A DNA stretch of 64,000 nucleotides from Comamonadaceae bacterium OS-1 (GCA_027923965.1 AP026969.1:4278001-4342000); one strand, 5' to 3'; positions 25,757 through 35,879 are shown, counted from the first letter of the stretch. The notes: generated by a model not told the origin, from the sequence alone. Made by a program: numbers and translations.

Positions 25757-26638
25757 TTAGAACTGCCCCGTCAGCCAGTCGCGGAACAAGCCCACCAGTG
25801 CGCGGCTTTCGGCATCGCGGGCCAGGTTGACGAACCAGTAGCCGTGCGGCCCGGCCACTTTCACGTCACTCAGGGGCCGCAGGCTGCCCTCGGCCAGCTC
25901 CTTGGGCACCATGGCCTCGTCCACGATGGCGACCCCGGCCCCGGCCACGGCGGCGTTGATCACCTGGTCCAGGGTGCTGAAGCTCAGGCCGGGCTTGGGA
26001 TTCACCTCGGTCAGGCCCTGGGCGGCGCACCAGTGCTCCCACATGGGCATGCGCACATTGCCGTCGGTGATGTGCAGCAGGGTGGCATCTTCCAGGCGCG
26101 GGGGCTGGGCATCGACCCACAGCTTGGGGCTGGCCAGCATCACGTGCTGCTCCACCATCAGCAGCGCGCAGTCGCCATCGGCCCAGGCCTGGTCGCTGAA
26201 GGCAATCACGCAGTCGCAGTGGCGCACATCGCGCGGGGCGTGCACATCGTGGGTGCTGATGGACAGGTCGATATGCGGAAACTGCCGCCGAAAGTCCGGC
26301 AGGCGCGGCGCCATCCAGCGGGTGGCAAAGGTGGGCGGCAGGTTGATCGCCAGCTGCTGGCGCAGGTTGTGGTGCTGCAGGTTTTGCACCACGGTGTCGA
26401 TGTGCTGGAACGCGGTGTCCACCGCAGTGGCCAGTTGCCGCCCGGCAGGCGTGAGCTGCACGCCGCGGTGGGTGCGGGTGAACACCGGCACGCCCAGCCA
26501 GTCTTCGAGCTGCTTGATCTGCCGGCTCACCGCCCCCTGGGTGACAAACAGGCTCTCGCCCGCCTGCATGAAGTTCTCGGTGCGGGCCGCAGCCGCGAAC
26601 ACGCGCAGCGCATTCAGCGGGGGGAGGCGTTTGTGCAT
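25757..26638 (-). CDS. LysR-family regulator, GcvA-like (head of the GMC/2OG/M24 unit)
   Basis: A 293-residue LysR protein with KRLPPLNALRVFAAAARTENF and VTQGAVSRQIKQLE in the winged helix (residues 1-62), then a substrate-binding-like domain with GVAIVDEAMVP near 240. It is the first gene on the strand, ahead of the GMC oxidoreductase, the oxygenase and the M24 enzyme, so it is likely the regulator of that unit and transcribed in the same direction. Confidence 0.82.
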   Translation of the reverse strand: MHKRLPPLNALRVFAAAARTENFMQAGESLFVTQGAVSRQIKQLEDWLGVPVFTRTHRGVQLTPAGRQLATAVDTAFQHIDTVVQNLQHHNLRQQLAINLPPTFATRWMAPRLPDFRRQFPHIDLSISTHDVHAPRDVRHCDCVIAFSDQAWADGDCALLMVEQHVMLASPKLWVDAQPPRLEDATLLHITDGNVRMPMWEHWCAAQGLTEVNPKPGLSFSTLDQVINAAVAGAGVAIVDEAMVPKELAEGSLRPLSDVKVAGPHGYWFVNLARDAESRALVGLFRDWLTGQF

Positions 26639-26720
26639 GGTGGGGGTGGCGAGGGCGAGGTGTAGGGAAGTCAGCGCGGATTATGCAATTCGCATGCCGC
26701 TGGCTACGCCACCCCAACTC

Positions 26721-27626
26721 TCAAAACCCTTCGTGCGGTGCCAGGTAGCGCCACTGCCCCACGGGCAGGTTGCCCAGCATCACGTTGCCGATGCGCACGC
26801 GCTTCAGGCCCACCACCTTCAGGCCCACCAGCTCGCACATGCGGCGGATCTGGCGTTTCTTGCCTTCGGTGAGCACAAAGCGCAGTTGCTCGGGGTTTTG
26901 CCAGGTGACCTTGGCGGGCTTGAGGGCCTGGCCGTCCAGGCTCAGGCCGTGGCGCAGCTTGGCCAGCATGGCGGGTGGGAACACGGCCTGCACGTTGTTG
27001 GTGACGGGGTCGTCGTCGTCCATGCGGATGAGCTGGCCGGTGGGCGCGGGCTGGCCCAGGCCGTGGTAGGCCACACGGACCAGGTATTCCTTTTCCATCA
27101 CCGAGTCTTCGCCGATGAGCTGGCGGGCCACGCGGCCATCTTGCGTCATCACCAGCAGGCCGATGGAGTCGATGTCCAGCCGCCCGGCGGGTGCCAGGCC
27201 GACCAGCTGCTTGGGGTGGAAGAAGAAGCGCGCGTTGTCCTCGGCCCAGCGGTTTTGCGCGGTAAACAGCGTGACCGCCGGTTCGTGGCCGTCCTCGGCC
27301 TGGGCGCTCACGTAGCCCATGGGCTTGTTGATCAGGATGGTGACCTGGTTGGCCTGGTGGCCGCTGGCGGCCTTGTCGATCTGGATGCGGTCGCTGGGTG
27401 TGACCTTGACCCCCATCTCGGCAATCGCCCCGTTGACCTTGACCCAGCCCCGGGCAATCCATTCATCGGCTTCGCGGCGCGAGCACATGTTCAGATCGGC
27501 CATGCGCTTGTTCAGGCGGATGGGGTCGCTGCTGCTGGCCTTTCCGGCAGCACCAGCAGGTGGCGCGGCGCGGCGGAAGGGGACGGGAGCGGATGGAGGT
27601 TTGGGGGGTGGCACGGGGGAGTTCAT
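26721..27626 (-). CDS. rluF: 23S rRNA pseudouridine synthase, RluF/RluB family
   Basis: A 301-residue RNA-modifying enzyme. After a Pro/Ala-rich N-terminal tail, an S4 RNA-binding domain (RLNKRMADLNMCSRREADEW) precedes the RsuA/RluB catalytic domain, with catalytic Asp in GRLDIDSIGLL and the C-terminal motif EGKKRQIRRMCELVG. E. coli RluF modifies U2604 of 23S rRNA; the MCSRREAD and VGLKVVGLKRVRIG segments favour RluF over RluB. The Met at 27626 follows the repeat; an earlier Met is encoded by the repeat itself. It is alone in its unit, 82 bp from the LysR start. Confidence 0.82.
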   Translation of the reverse strand: MNSPVPPPKPPSAPVPFRRAAPPAGAAGKASSSDPIRLNKRMADLNMCSRREADEWIARGWVKVNGAIAEMGVKVTPSDRIQIDKAASGHQANQVTILINKPMGYVSAQAEDGHEPAVTLFTAQNRWAEDNARFFFHPKQLVGLAPAGRLDIDSIGLLVMTQDGRVARQLIGEDSVMEKEYLVRVAYHGLGQPAPTGQLIRMDDDDPVTNNVQAVFPPAMLAKLRHGLSLDGQALKPAKVTWQNPEQLRFVLTEGKKRQIRRMCELVGLKVVGLKRVRIGNVMLGNLPVGQWRYLAPHEGF

Positions 27627-27694
27627 AAATGCTATCAATGTAGTAGCTGCTTGCGCTGATGGAATGGGCACAAAGAGCAGATTTTGCTTAGATT
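27627..27694. repeat. Family A palindromic repeat (copy 9)
   Basis: ATCAATGTAGTAGCTGCTTG then CGCTGATGGAATGGGCAC. It fills the gap between the kdpE stop and the rluF start and gives rluF its leader. Confidence 0.7.
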
Positions 27695-28381
27695 TTAGGC
27701 CAGCAGCCGGTACCCCACCCCCGTCTCCGTCAGCAAATGCACCGGCTGCGCCGGGTCGGCCTCCAGCTTCTGGCGCAAATGGCCCATGTGGATGCGCAGG
27801 TAGTGGCTTTGCTGGGTGTGGGCGGGGCCCCAGACTTCGCGCAGCAACTGGCGGTGGGTGAGCACGCGCCCGGCGTTGCTGGCCAGCACGGAGAGCAGGC
27901 GGTATTCGATGGGGGTGAGATGCACCTCTGCGCCCTCGCGGCGCACCAGGCGGGCGGTGCGGTCGATCTCCACCATGCCGAAGCGGAACACGGCCTCCTC
28001 GCTGCCCTCGGCCACGCGCGGGCGGCGCAGGTTGGCGCGCACACGGGCCAGCAGCTCGCCCACGCCGAAGGGCTTGGTCAGGTAGTCGTCGGCCCCGGCA
28101 TCCAGGGCGGCGATTTTGTCGGCCTCGTCGCTGCGGGCCGACAGCACGATGATGGGCACGGCCGACCAGCCACGCACATCACGCACCACGTCCAGGCCGT
28201 CGCCGTCGGGCAGTCCCAGGTCCAGCACCAGCAGGTCGGGCTTGCGGGTGCCGGCCTCGGTCCGGCCTTGTTGGGCGGTGTCGGCCTCGAACACCTGCCA
28301 GCCTTCGGCCTCCAGCGCGGCGCGCACGAAGCGGCGGATATGGGGTTCGTCTTCGATCAGTACGGCTATGGGGGTGGTCAC
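27695..28381 (-). CDS. kdpE: KdpE response regulator
   Basis: A 228-residue OmpR/PhoB-type response regulator. The receiver domain has acidic Glu11-Asp12-type residues (LIEDEPH), the phospho-acceptor Asp in LVLDLGLPDGDG, and Lys in LTKPFGVGELLARV; the winged helix follows with LTPIEYRLLSVLA and HYLRIHMGHLRQKLE. It activates kdp transcription when potassium is limiting. The start overlaps the KdpD stop (ATGA), and the gene is the last of the kdp operon. KdpE rather than another OmpR member is supported by the adjacent kdpD. Confidence 0.93.
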   Translation of the reverse strand: MTTPIAVLIEDEPHIRRFVRAALEAEGWQVFEADTAQQGRTEAGTRKPDLLVLDLGLPDGDGLDVVRDVRGWSAVPIIVLSARSDEADKIAALDAGADDYLTKPFGVGELLARVRANLRRPRVAEGSEEAVFRFGMVEIDRTARLVRREGAEVHLTPIEYRLLSVLASNAGRVLTHRQLLREVWGPAHTQQSHYLRIHMGHLRQKLEADPAQPVHLLTETGVGYRLLA

Positions 28382-31134
28382 GTGGGTTCCGGTGCGGGTC
28401 GGCGGGGCAAGCTGAGGGTGAATTCTGCGCCACCGTCCGGCGCGTTGGCAGCGCTGATCTGCCCCCGGTGCGCATCGACGATGGCTTTGCAGATGGCCAG
28501 GCCCAGGCCCACGCCGGGGGTGGTGGACTCGGCGCTGCCGCGGGTGAACTTGTCGAACAGCTCGGCCTCGCGGCCCCGCAACCTGGGTGGCAGGCCGGGG
28601 CCGTGGTCGCGCACCGCCAGCACCAGGCTGGTGGGGGTGGCGCGGGCAGTCAATACGATGGGGGCGGCACCGTATTTGGCGGCGTTTTCCAGCAGATTCA
28701 CCAACACGCGCTCCATCAGCACCGCGTCATATTCCACCAGCGGCAGGTCGGCGGGGATGTCGGTATCCACGTGCTGGCCGCGCAGGGCCGGGCCCGCGGC
28801 GCGGATGGCGGAACCCACCAGCTCTTCTACCGACTGCCAGTCGCTGCGCAGGGCCACAGCGCCGTTTTGCAGCCGCGCCATGTCCAGCAGGTTGGTGACC
28901 AGCGCCGAGAGTTCACGCGCCTGCACCACCATGGCCTGGGCCGTGTCCGCCTGGGCGGGGGCCAGCGGCGGCTGGGCGGTGCGCAGCGACTCGGCCAGGC
29001 CCATCAAGGCAGTGAGCGGGGTGCGCACGTCGTGCGAAATTGCGGCCAACAAGGTATTGCGCAGGCGCTCGGATTCCATGTGCACCACAGCCTCTTGCGC
29101 CACCTCCACATAGTGCACGCGCTCCAGCGCAATGGCGATTTGCCGGGCCAGGGTTTGCAGCAGTTGCTGCTGCTCGGGAATCAACAGCCAGCGCGCCTGG
29201 CTGGGTTTGAGGGCCAGCACACCGCGCACCCGCATGGGCGCTTGCAGCGGCACGCAATGCCAGGGGTGGGCGGGCAAGGTGGTGGTGGCCAGCCCGGCGC
29301 TGTGGCCGGTGCGCAGCACCCATTCGGCAATGCCTGCGTCGAAGTCGTGCGGCAGCATGGCGGGCAAATGCAGGTGGCCGGTGCCTGCGTCGGTGTGCTC
29401 GGCCACCAGCACCATCACCTTGCCGCCTTTGACCGGATCAAACGCTACGCCCTCCACCTGGGTAAACAGGCGCTGCACGGCGGTTTGGCCGATCTCCACC
29501 ACCTGGCTGGTCAGCAGCGCGGCGGACAGCTCGCGCGTCAGGTCAAACAAGGCCTGCGCCCGGCGTTCGCGGCCGGCGGCGATGCGGGCCGAAAAGCGCA
29601 GCCCGGCGGTCAGCTGGCCGGTCAGCAGGCCCATGGCCAACATCACCACAAAGGTCACCAGGTACTGCACGTCGCTGACCGCAAACGAAAAGCGCGGCGG
29701 TACAAAAAAGAAGTCGAACGCGGCCACATTCAGCACCGCCGCCAGGGCCGCCGCGGCGCGCCCGTAGCGCATGGCCACCAGCACCACGGCCACCAGAAAC
29801 AGCATGGCGATATTGGCCAGGTCCAGCCGGTCCGCCAGCGGCGTGGCCAGCAGGCTGACCAGCACGGCCCCGCCCAGGGCGGCGGCCCAGGGCTGCCAGG
29901 TGCTGCGGCGGATGTCGCCGTCGGTGTCGGTGGGCAGCCAGGCGCGGGCCAGGCGGCGGGTGCTGGGGCTGGCCCCCACCTCCAGCACGTCCAGCGTGGG
30001 GGCCAGGGTGGCGAGCTGGCGCGTCAGCGTAGGGGCCCAACGCCGCCAAAATTGCCAGCGCGGCGGCTGGCGCGGGCGGCCCATCACCAGGGTGGCGCAG
30101 TTCAGGGTCTGGGCCTGCTGCACCAGCGCGGTGGCCACATCGCTGCCGGTCAGCACCGCGGTGTCGGCCCCCAGGGTTTCGGCCAGTTGCAGCACGGTAA
30201 GGATGCGGTCGCGCTCGGGGGCCTCCAGGCGCTGCAGCAACGGGGTTTCCACATAGGCGGCATGCCAGCGAACATTGAGCTGCCCGGCCAGCCGCGCGGC
30301 CGCACGCACGGTCTGCTCCGCGCCCGCCTGCGGGCCGATGCAGGCCAGGATGGTGCCCGAGGTGTTCCACACCGGGGGCAAGCTGGAAGCGCTGCCGGAC
30401 TGCTCCACCCGGTAGCTGCGCACATCGTCTTCCACGTGCTCTGCGGTGCGGCGCAGGGCGATTTCGCGCAGCGCGATCAGGTTGCCCTTGCGGAAGAAGT
30501 TCTGCGCGGCGCGGGCGGCCTGCTGCGGCAGGTAGACCTTGCCCGCCTGCAGCCGGGCGGTGAGCTCGTCGGGGGTCACGTCCACCAGGATGATCTCGTC
30601 GGCGCTGTCGAGCACGGTGTCGGGCACGGTTTCCATCACGCGGATGCCGGTGATGGCCCCCACGGTGCCGTTCAGGCTCTCCAGGTGCTGCACGTTCAGG
30701 GCCGACCACACGTCAATGCCCGCGGCCAGCAGCTCCTGCACATCCTGCCAGCGCTTGGGGTGGCGCGAGCCCTCTACGTTGGTGTGGGCCAGCTCATCGA
30801 CCAGCAGCACGGCGGGTTGGCGGGCCAGGGCCGCGTCCAGGTCGAATTCGGGCAGCGTCTGGCCCCGGTACGGGAGTGGACGCAGCGGCAACTGCTCCAG
30901 GCCTTCCAGCAGTGCGGCGGTTTCCTGGCGGCCATGGGTTTCCACCACGCCCACCAGCACCTCGCGCCCGGCCTGGTGCGCCTGCTGGGCGGCGCTGAGC
31001 ATGGCATAGGTTTTGCCCACGCCCGCGTTGGCTCCAAAGTAGATGCGCAGCCGACCACGCGCCCGCGCCACGTCCTGCTCTTGCAGGCGCTGTAGCAGTG
31101 CGTCGGGGTCGGGGCGGGTGTCGTCGTGGGGCAT
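28378..31134 (-). CDS. kdpD: KdpD sensor histidine kinase
   Basis: A 918-residue inner-membrane sensor. In order: KdpD domain with the Walker A motif GANAGVGKT at 34-42 and VDELAHTN; a UspA-like domain (about 250-370); four closely spaced helices around 405-500; a GAF-like domain; then HisKA (AISHDVRTPLTALMGLAESL) and HATPase with the G boxes DHGPGLP and GVGLGLAICK. It phosphorylates KdpE under potassium limitation and osmotic stress. Length and order are those of the E. coli protein (894). The stop overlaps the start of kdpE. Confidence 0.93.
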   Translation of the reverse strand: MPHDDTRPDPDALLQRLQEQDVARARGRLRIYFGANAGVGKTYAMLSAAQQAHQAGREVLVGVVETHGRQETAALLEGLEQLPLRPLPYRGQTLPEFDLDAALARQPAVLLVDELAHTNVEGSRHPKRWQDVQELLAAGIDVWSALNVQHLESLNGTVGAITGIRVMETVPDTVLDSADEIILVDVTPDELTARLQAGKVYLPQQAARAAQNFFRKGNLIALREIALRRTAEHVEDDVRSYRVEQSGSASSLPPVWNTSGTILACIGPQAGAEQTVRAAARLAGQLNVRWHAAYVETPLLQRLEAPERDRILTVLQLAETLGADTAVLTGSDVATALVQQAQTLNCATLVMGRPRQPPRWQFWRRWAPTLTRQLATLAPTLDVLEVGASPSTRRLARAWLPTDTDGDIRRSTWQPWAAALGGAVLVSLLATPLADRLDLANIAMLFLVAVVLVAMRYGRAAAALAAVLNVAAFDFFFVPPRFSFAVSDVQYLVTFVVMLAMGLLTGQLTAGLRFSARIAAGRERRAQALFDLTRELSAALLTSQVVEIGQTAVQRLFTQVEGVAFDPVKGGKVMVLVAEHTDAGTGHLHLPAMLPHDFDAGIAEWVLRTGHSAGLATTTLPAHPWHCVPLQAPMRVRGVLALKPSQARWLLIPEQQQLLQTLARQIAIALERVHYVEVAQEAVVHMESERLRNTLLAAISHDVRTPLTALMGLAESLRTAQPPLAPAQADTAQAMVVQARELSALVTNLLDMARLQNGAVALRSDWQSVEELVGSAIRAAGPALRGQHVDTDIPADLPLVEYDAVLMERVLVNLLENAAKYGAAPIVLTARATPTSLVLAVRDHGPGLPPRLRGREAELFDKFTRGSAESTTPGVGLGLAICKAIVDAHRGQISAANAPDGGAEFTLSLPRRPAPEPT

Positions 31135-31145
31135 GGGGGCCGAGG

Positions 31146-31718
31146 TTACTGCATGGCATCCAGTGCCAGGTTCAGGCGCAGCACATTGACGCGTGGCTCA
31201 CCCAGGAACCCGAACAACGGTAGTTCGGTGTGCTGGGCCACCAGGGCTTGCAACTTGGCGGCCTCCACGCCCCGCGCCTTGGCTACGCGCGGGATTTGGT
31301 ACAGCGCTGCCGCCGGGCTCATGTGCGGGTCCAGCCCGCTGGCCGAGGCCGTCACCAGATCCACCGGCACGGCTGCGGTGTTGCCGGGGTCCGCATCGCG
31401 CAGGGCCTGGATGCGGGCTTTGACGGCATCGGTCAGCGCCGGGTTCAGCGGGCCCTGGTTGGAGCCACCAGAGGCCGCGGCGTTGTAAGGCTGCGAGCCG
31501 GTGGCCGAGGGGCGGCCCCAGAAGTGCTTGGGGTCGCTGAAGTTTTGGCCGATCAACTCGGAGCCCACGGGCTTGCCGTCGCGCAAGATGATGCTACCCG
31601 CCGCTTGCTGGGGAAAAACCGCCTGGCCCACGCCGGTAACGGCCAGGGGGTAGAGCACGCCGGTGAGCAGCGTGAGCGCCGTGAATACCACCAGGGTGGG
31701 ACGAAGAATTGCGTGCAT
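31146..31718 (-). CDS. kdpC: KdpC, potassium-transporting ATPase subunit C
   Basis: A 190-residue single-span inner-membrane subunit that stabilises the KdpFABC pump. Helix 1 is [20 protein letters not shown]; conserved [20 protein letters not shown], ASGSNxGP-like [10 protein letters not shown] and [20 protein letters not shown] follow. The start at 31718 gives the normal N-terminus ([12 protein letters not shown]); an upstream Met lies in the kdpB end. It is 10 bp after kdpB and 11 bp before kdpD, within one operon. Confidence 0.93.
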   Translation of the reverse strand: MHAILRPTLVVFTALTLLTGVLYPLAVTGVGQAVFPQQAAGSIILRDGKPVGSELIGQNFSDPKHFWGRPSATGSQPYNAAASGGSNQGPLNPALTDAVKARIQALRDADPGNTAAVPVDLVTASASGLDPHMSPAAALYQIPRVAKARGVEAAKLQALVAQHTELPLFGFLGEPRVNVLRLNLALDAMQ

Positions 31719-31728
31719 GGTGAATTCC

Positions 31729-33798
31729 TTAAACCAAATGGGTGGCGACCAGCAACAGGTCAATCGCCTTGATGCCAATAAAGGGCACGACCAGGCCGCC
31801 CAGGCCGTACACCAGCAGGTTGCGGCGCAGCAGCGCAGCGGCTCCCACGGGGCGGTAGCGCACGCCCTTCAGCGCCAGTGGCACCAGGAACATGATGATC
31901 AGCGCGTTGAAGATCACCGCCGACAAAATGGCGCTGGACGGGCTGCCCAACCCCATCACATTCAGCGCCTGGAGCTGCGGGTAGGTGCTGACGAAGATGG
32001 CCGGGATGATGGCGAAGTACTTGGCCACATCGTTGGCAATCGAGAAGGTGGTGAGTGAGCCGCGCGTCATCAGCAAGGCCTTGCCGGTTTCCACAATCTC
32101 CAGCAGCTTGGTGGGGTTGGAATCCAGGTCCACCATGTTCCCGGCTTCCTTGGCGGCCTGGGTACCGCTGTTCATGGCCACGGCCACGTCGGCCTGGGCC
32201 AGGGCGGGCGCGTCGTTGGTGCCGTCGCCGGTCATGGCGACCAGGCGGCCTTCGCTCTGGTACTGGCGTATCAGGGCCAGCTTTTGCTCGGGCGTGGCCT
32301 CGGCCAGGAAGTCATCCACCCCGGCCTCGGCGGCGATGGCCGCGGCGGTGAGCTTGTTGTCGCCGGTGATCATCACCGTTTGGATGCCCATGCGGCGCAG
32401 CTCGCCAAAGCGTTCTTTGATGCCCGCCTTGACGATGTCCTTCAACTCGACCACACCCAGCACCGTGTTGCCTTCCACCACCACCAGCGGCGTGCTGCCC
32501 CGGCGCGCCACGTCGTCGGCGGTGTTCGACACCTCGGTGGGCATGCGGCCGTTTTGCGCCTGCACGTACTTGCGGATCGCATCCACCGCGCCTTTTCGCA
32601 GCACGCGGGTGGTAGTCCCTGCCACCACGTCGATGCCGCTCATGCGGGTCTGCGCCGTAAAAGGAACTTCGGTGGTCTGCCCCACCAGCAGGGGCACCGT
32701 GCCCAGCCGCTGCGCCAGCGCTACGATGCTGCGGCCCTCGGGGGTTTCATCAGCCTGCGAGGCTTGCGCGGCGCAGGCGGCCAGTTGGGCTTCGGTCACA
32801 CCCGGGGCGGGAAAAAAGGCCGAGGCCTGGCGGTTGCCATGGGTGATGGTGCCGGTTTTGTCCAGCAGCAGCACGTCCACGTCGCCCGCGGCTTCCACCG
32901 CGCGGCCCGAGGTGGCGATCACATTCGCCTGCATCATGCGGCTCATACCGGCTACGCCCACCGCCGACAGCAGGCCGCCGATGGTGGTGGGGATCAGGCA
33001 GACCAGCAACGCGATCAGCGCCGTCATGCTCACCACGGTGCCCGCACCAGCCGCCTGCACGCTGAAGCTGGAAAACGGCAGCAGCGTCACGGTGACCACC
33101 AGGAACACGATGGTCAGCGCCACCAGCAGGATGGTCAGCGCAATCTCATTGGGCGTTTTCTGGCGCTTGGCACCTTCGACCATGCTGATCATGCGGTCCA
33201 GGAAGGACTCGCCGGGGTTCACGCCGATGCGCACCACCAGCCAGTCGGACAGCACACGGGTGCCGCCTGTGACAGATGAAAAATCGCCGCCCGACTCGCG
33301 CACCACCGGGGCCGACTCGCCGGTGATGGCACTCTCGTCCACCGAGGCCACGCCTTCGATCACTTCGCCGTCCAGCGGAATCAGGTCATGCGCCTCGACC
33401 AGCACCACATCGCCTTTACGCAGGTTTTCGGCCTCCTCTGGGAGCCAGGTGGAGCCGTGCACTGGCTTGGTCAGCTTCTTCGCCATGGTGCTTTTCTTCA
33501 GGCCACGCAAAGACGAGGCCTGCGCCTGCGCACGCCCTTCGGCCAGGGCTTCGGCGAAGTTGGCGAACAGCACGGTGAACCACAGCCACACCGCCACCGA
33601 CAGCACAAAGCCCGCTGTGCCATCGCCGCTTTGCAGCGCCAGCACGCCCAACAGCGTGGTCAGGATGCTGCCGATGTAGACCACGAACATCACCGGGTTG
33701 TGCCACTGCACGCGGGGGCTGAGCTTGGTGAAGGCCGCGGTCAGCGCGGGCTTGAGCAGGGCAGGATCGAGCAACACCAAAGATTTTTGGGTGTTCAT
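31729..33798 (-). CDS. kdpB: KdpB, potassium-transporting P-type ATPase
   Basis: A 689-residue P-type ATPase, the energising subunit of KdpFABC. It has the phosphorylation motif [12 protein letters not shown], the TGES loop ([10 protein letters not shown]), the nucleotide-domain [11 protein letters not shown], and the hinge [20 protein letters not shown]. Lys in the [13 protein letters not shown] helix region and the seven membrane helices are as in the family. The Met at 33798 (MNTQKSL) is taken; a start nine codons upstream would fall in the repeat-rich spacer. The 82-bp gap to kdpA, holding a family A repeat, is unusual for this operon. Confidence 0.94.
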   Translation of the reverse strand: MNTQKSLVLLDPALLKPALTAAFTKLSPRVQWHNPVMFVVYIGSILTTLLGVLALQSGDGTAGFVLSVAVWLWFTVLFANFAEALAEGRAQAQASSLRGLKKSTMAKKLTKPVHGSTWLPEEAENLRKGDVVLVEAHDLIPLDGEVIEGVASVDESAITGESAPVVRESGGDFSSVTGGTRVLSDWLVVRIGVNPGESFLDRMISMVEGAKRQKTPNEIALTILLVALTIVFLVVTVTLLPFSSFSVQAAGAGTVVSMTALIALLVCLIPTTIGGLLSAVGVAGMSRMMQANVIATSGRAVEAAGDVDVLLLDKTGTITHGNRQASAFFPAPGVTEAQLAACAAQASQADETPEGRSIVALAQRLGTVPLLVGQTTEVPFTAQTRMSGIDVVAGTTTRVLRKGAVDAIRKYVQAQNGRMPTEVSNTADDVARRGSTPLVVVEGNTVLGVVELKDIVKAGIKERFGELRRMGIQTVMITGDNKLTAAAIAAEAGVDDFLAEATPEQKLALIRQYQSEGRLVAMTGDGTNDAPALAQADVAVAMNSGTQAAKEAGNMVDLDSNPTKLLEIVETGKALLMTRGSLTTFSIANDVAKYFAIIPAIFVSTYPQLQALNVMGLGSPSSAILSAVIFNALIIMFLVPLALKGVRYRPVGAAALLRRNLLVYGLGGLVVPFIGIKAIDLLLVATHLV

Positions 33799-33825
33799 AC
33801 GAGGGTCTTTCGGAAATTTAAGCAA

Positions 33826-33888
33826 AACAAGGCTGTTGTGCTGGTGGGACGAGCACGAGCAGCTATTAAATGAGTAGCAATCATGGTT
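33826..33888. repeat. Family A palindromic repeat (copy 10), inside the kdp operon
   Basis: CTGTTGTGCTGGTGGGACG then AGCACGAGCAGCTATTAAAT. It spans the kdpA-kdpB junction and reaches into the last codons of kdpA; stem arms are GTGCT and AGCAC. Confidence 0.7.
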
Positions 33889-35680
33889 TTGCCCACAGCA
33901 CCAGGTGTTCGACCACCGGGCCTAAAGCCAGCGCGGGCACGTAGTTCAGCAGGCCCACCAGCAGCACGGTGCCGATCAACAGGGTGACAAACAGCGGGCC
34001 GTGCGTGGGCAGGGTGCCCGCCGTCACCGGCAGGCGCTGCTTGGCGGCCAGCGAACCGGCAATCGCCAGCACCGGTACGACCATGCCGAAGCGGCCCAGC
34101 CACATGGCGATGCCCAGCAGGATGTTGTAGAACGGCGTGTTGGCCGACAAGCCCGCGAAGGCGCTACCGTTGTTGTTGCCCGCCGAGCTCAGCGCATACA
34201 GCATCTCCGAGAAGCCATGCGCCCCCGGGTTGGCAATGCCAGCCGTGCCGGCACCCGACACCACCGCCACGGCGGTGCCCGCCAGCACCACGATGGGAGT
34301 GACCAGAATGGCGATGGAGGTCAGCTTCATCTCGTGCACCTCGATCTTCTTGCCCAGGTACTCGGGGGTGCGGCCAATCATCAGTCCGGCGATGAACACC
34401 GCCAAAATGGCGAAGATCAGCATGCCGTACAGGCCCGAGCCCACGCCGCCAAACACCACCTCGCCCAACTGCATCAGCACCAGCGGCACCATGCCACCCA
34501 GCGGGGTGAAGGAGTCGTGCATGGCGTTGACCGCGCCGCAACTTGCGGCCGTGGTGATGACGGCAAACAGGCTGCTGGCGGTAATACCGTAGCGCAGTTC
34601 CTTGCCTTCCATGTTGCCGCCCGACTGCAGGCTGCTGGCCATCTGGTCTACGCCCAGCGGGGTCAGCAGCGGGTTCCCTGCCTGTTCGGCGGGGATGATG
34701 GCCACCACGGCCACCACGAACAGGATGGTCATCGCCGCCAGCACCGCCCAGCCCTGGCGCTTGTCGCCCACCACGCTGCCGAAGGTAAAGCACAGCGCGG
34801 CCGGGATCAAAAAGATCGCCAGCATCTGCAGGAAGTTGCTCAGCGCCGTGGGGTTTTCAAACGGGTGGGCCGAGTTGGCGTTGAAGAAGCCGCCGCCATT
34901 GGTGCCAATCATCTTGATGGCCTCTTGCGATGCGACCGGACCCATAGGCAGGGTTTGCGTGGGGGTCTTGGCATCTTCCAGCACCGCTTGGCCCTGGGCA
35001 TCCAGCACCGGCACGCCAGCAGCGTCTACTTTGGGCTGCTGGAACGCGGTAACTTCGAGCGTGGTCACGTCCTTGTAGCCGTCAAAGTTCTGCACCACGC
35101 CCTGGCCAACCAATACCACCGCCAACACCAGCGACAACGGCACCAGCACCCAGGCGGTCACGCGTACCACGTCCACCCAGAAGTTGCCTATCACGGCCGT
35201 AGACCGCGCCGCAAAGCCGCGCATCAGCGCAAACACCACGGCAATGCCGGTAGCTGCCGAGAAAAAGTTCTGCACCGCCAGGCCCAGCATCTGGGTCAGA
35301 TAGCCCATGGTGGACTCCCCGGCATAGCCCTGCCAGTCGGTGTTGGACACAAAGCTGATGGCGGTGTTGAAAGCCGAGTCGGCCGACACCGCCGCCATGC
35401 CCTGCGGGTTCAGCGGCAGCCATACCTGCAGCCGCTGCAGGGCGTAGACCACCAGCACGCCCAGCGTGTTGAAAGCCAGCAGCGCCAGCGCGTAATGTGC
35501 CCAGTGCATGGACTGGGTCGGCGAGGTGCCCGCCAGCCGGTACACAGGCGCTTCCACCTTGTGCATCCAGCCCGGCAGCTTGCCGTTGGCCAGGCGCGCC
35601 AGCCACAAGCCCAGCGGCCAGGCGGCGGCCAGCAGGACCACCAGGTACACGGTGAGCAAAATCCAGGCGTTGGAGGACAT
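33881..35680 (-). CDS. kdpA: KdpA, potassium-binding channel-like subunit
   Basis: A 599-residue inner-membrane protein with about ten helices, the potassium selectivity subunit. The four filter regions are visible: [30 protein letters not shown], the [16 protein letters not shown] loop and [14 protein letters not shown]. The start is the ATG at 35680, overlapping the kdpF stop by one base (TGATG); a GGAGG precedes it inside kdpF. An upstream Met in frame lies in kdpF and is not used. Second structural gene of the operon. Confidence 0.95.
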   Translation of the reverse strand: MSSNAWILLTVYLVVLLAAAWPLGLWLARLANGKLPGWMHKVEAPVYRLAGTSPTQSMHWAHYALALLAFNTLGVLVVYALQRLQVWLPLNPQGMAAVSADSAFNTAISFVSNTDWQGYAGESTMGYLTQMLGLAVQNFFSAATGIAVVFALMRGFAARSTAVIGNFWVDVVRVTAWVLVPLSLVLAVVLVGQGVVQNFDGYKDVTTLEVTAFQQPKVDAAGVPVLDAQGQAVLEDAKTPTQTLPMGPVASQEAIKMIGTNGGGFFNANSAHPFENPTALSNFLQMLAIFLIPAALCFTFGSVVGDKRQGWAVLAAMTILFVVAVVAIIPAEQAGNPLLTPLGVDQMASSLQSGGNMEGKELRYGITASSLFAVITTAASCGAVNAMHDSFTPLGGMVPLVLMQLGEVVFGGVGSGLYGMLIFAILAVFIAGLMIGRTPEYLGKKIEVHEMKLTSIAILVTPIVVLAGTAVAVVSGAGTAGIANPGAHGFSEMLYALSSAGNNNGSAFAGLSANTPFYNILLGIAMWLGRFGMVVPVLAIAGSLAAKQRLPVTAGTLPTHGPLFVTLLIGTVLLVGLLNYVPALALGPVVEHLVLWAKP

Positions 35681-35778
35681 CAAAACTCCTCCGCGCAGAT
35701 CAGCGCATAGACCAGGTACGCCAGCAACAGCACGGCGCACAGGCCCCCCAGGCCATACAGGATGTCGAGCGAAATCAT
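35680..35778 (-). CDS. kdpF: KdpF, small stabilising subunit
   Basis: A 32-residue single-helix peptide ([13 protein letters not shown], then [19 protein letters not shown]), matching KdpF in length and in the Leu/Tyr-rich helix ending Ala-Glu-Glu-Phe. It binds between KdpA and KdpB. It overlaps kdpA by one base and the small gene upstream by four (ATGA). Confidence 0.88.
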   Translation of the reverse strand: MISLDILYGLGGLCAVLLLAYLVYALICAEEF

Positions 35779-35879
35779 GCGCGGCCTCCCTGGGGTTTTT
35801 CCAGCTTCTGGAACCCCTTGACCAGCAATACCATCACGCCCCACAACAGGCCCAGGCCCGCCATCCACAGCACATCCAT
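35775..35879 (-). CDS. 34-residue membrane protein heading the kdp operon
   Basis: Short gene too small for usual calling. It encodes [19 protein letters not shown], then [15 protein letters not shown]: one N-terminal helix and a basic tail. Its stop overlaps the kdpF start (ATGA), and GGGA precedes the ATG weakly. Similar short reading frames upstream of kdpF occur in other Burkholderiales, but no function is described that I know of. It is likely translated, given the coupling and the helix; a role as an extra Kdp subunit or a translation-coupling leader is inference. Confidence 0.6.
   Translation of the reverse strand: MDVLWMAGLGLLWGVMVLLVKGFQKLEKPQGGRA

Noticed and set aside
28468..31095. 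An 875-codon plus-strand frame
   Set aside because: It is the antisense of kdpD, rich in His, Gln and Gly repeats typical of a shadow frame.
34001..35710. A 569-codon plus-strand frame
   Set aside because: Antisense of kdpA with low-complexity His/Gln content and no domain.
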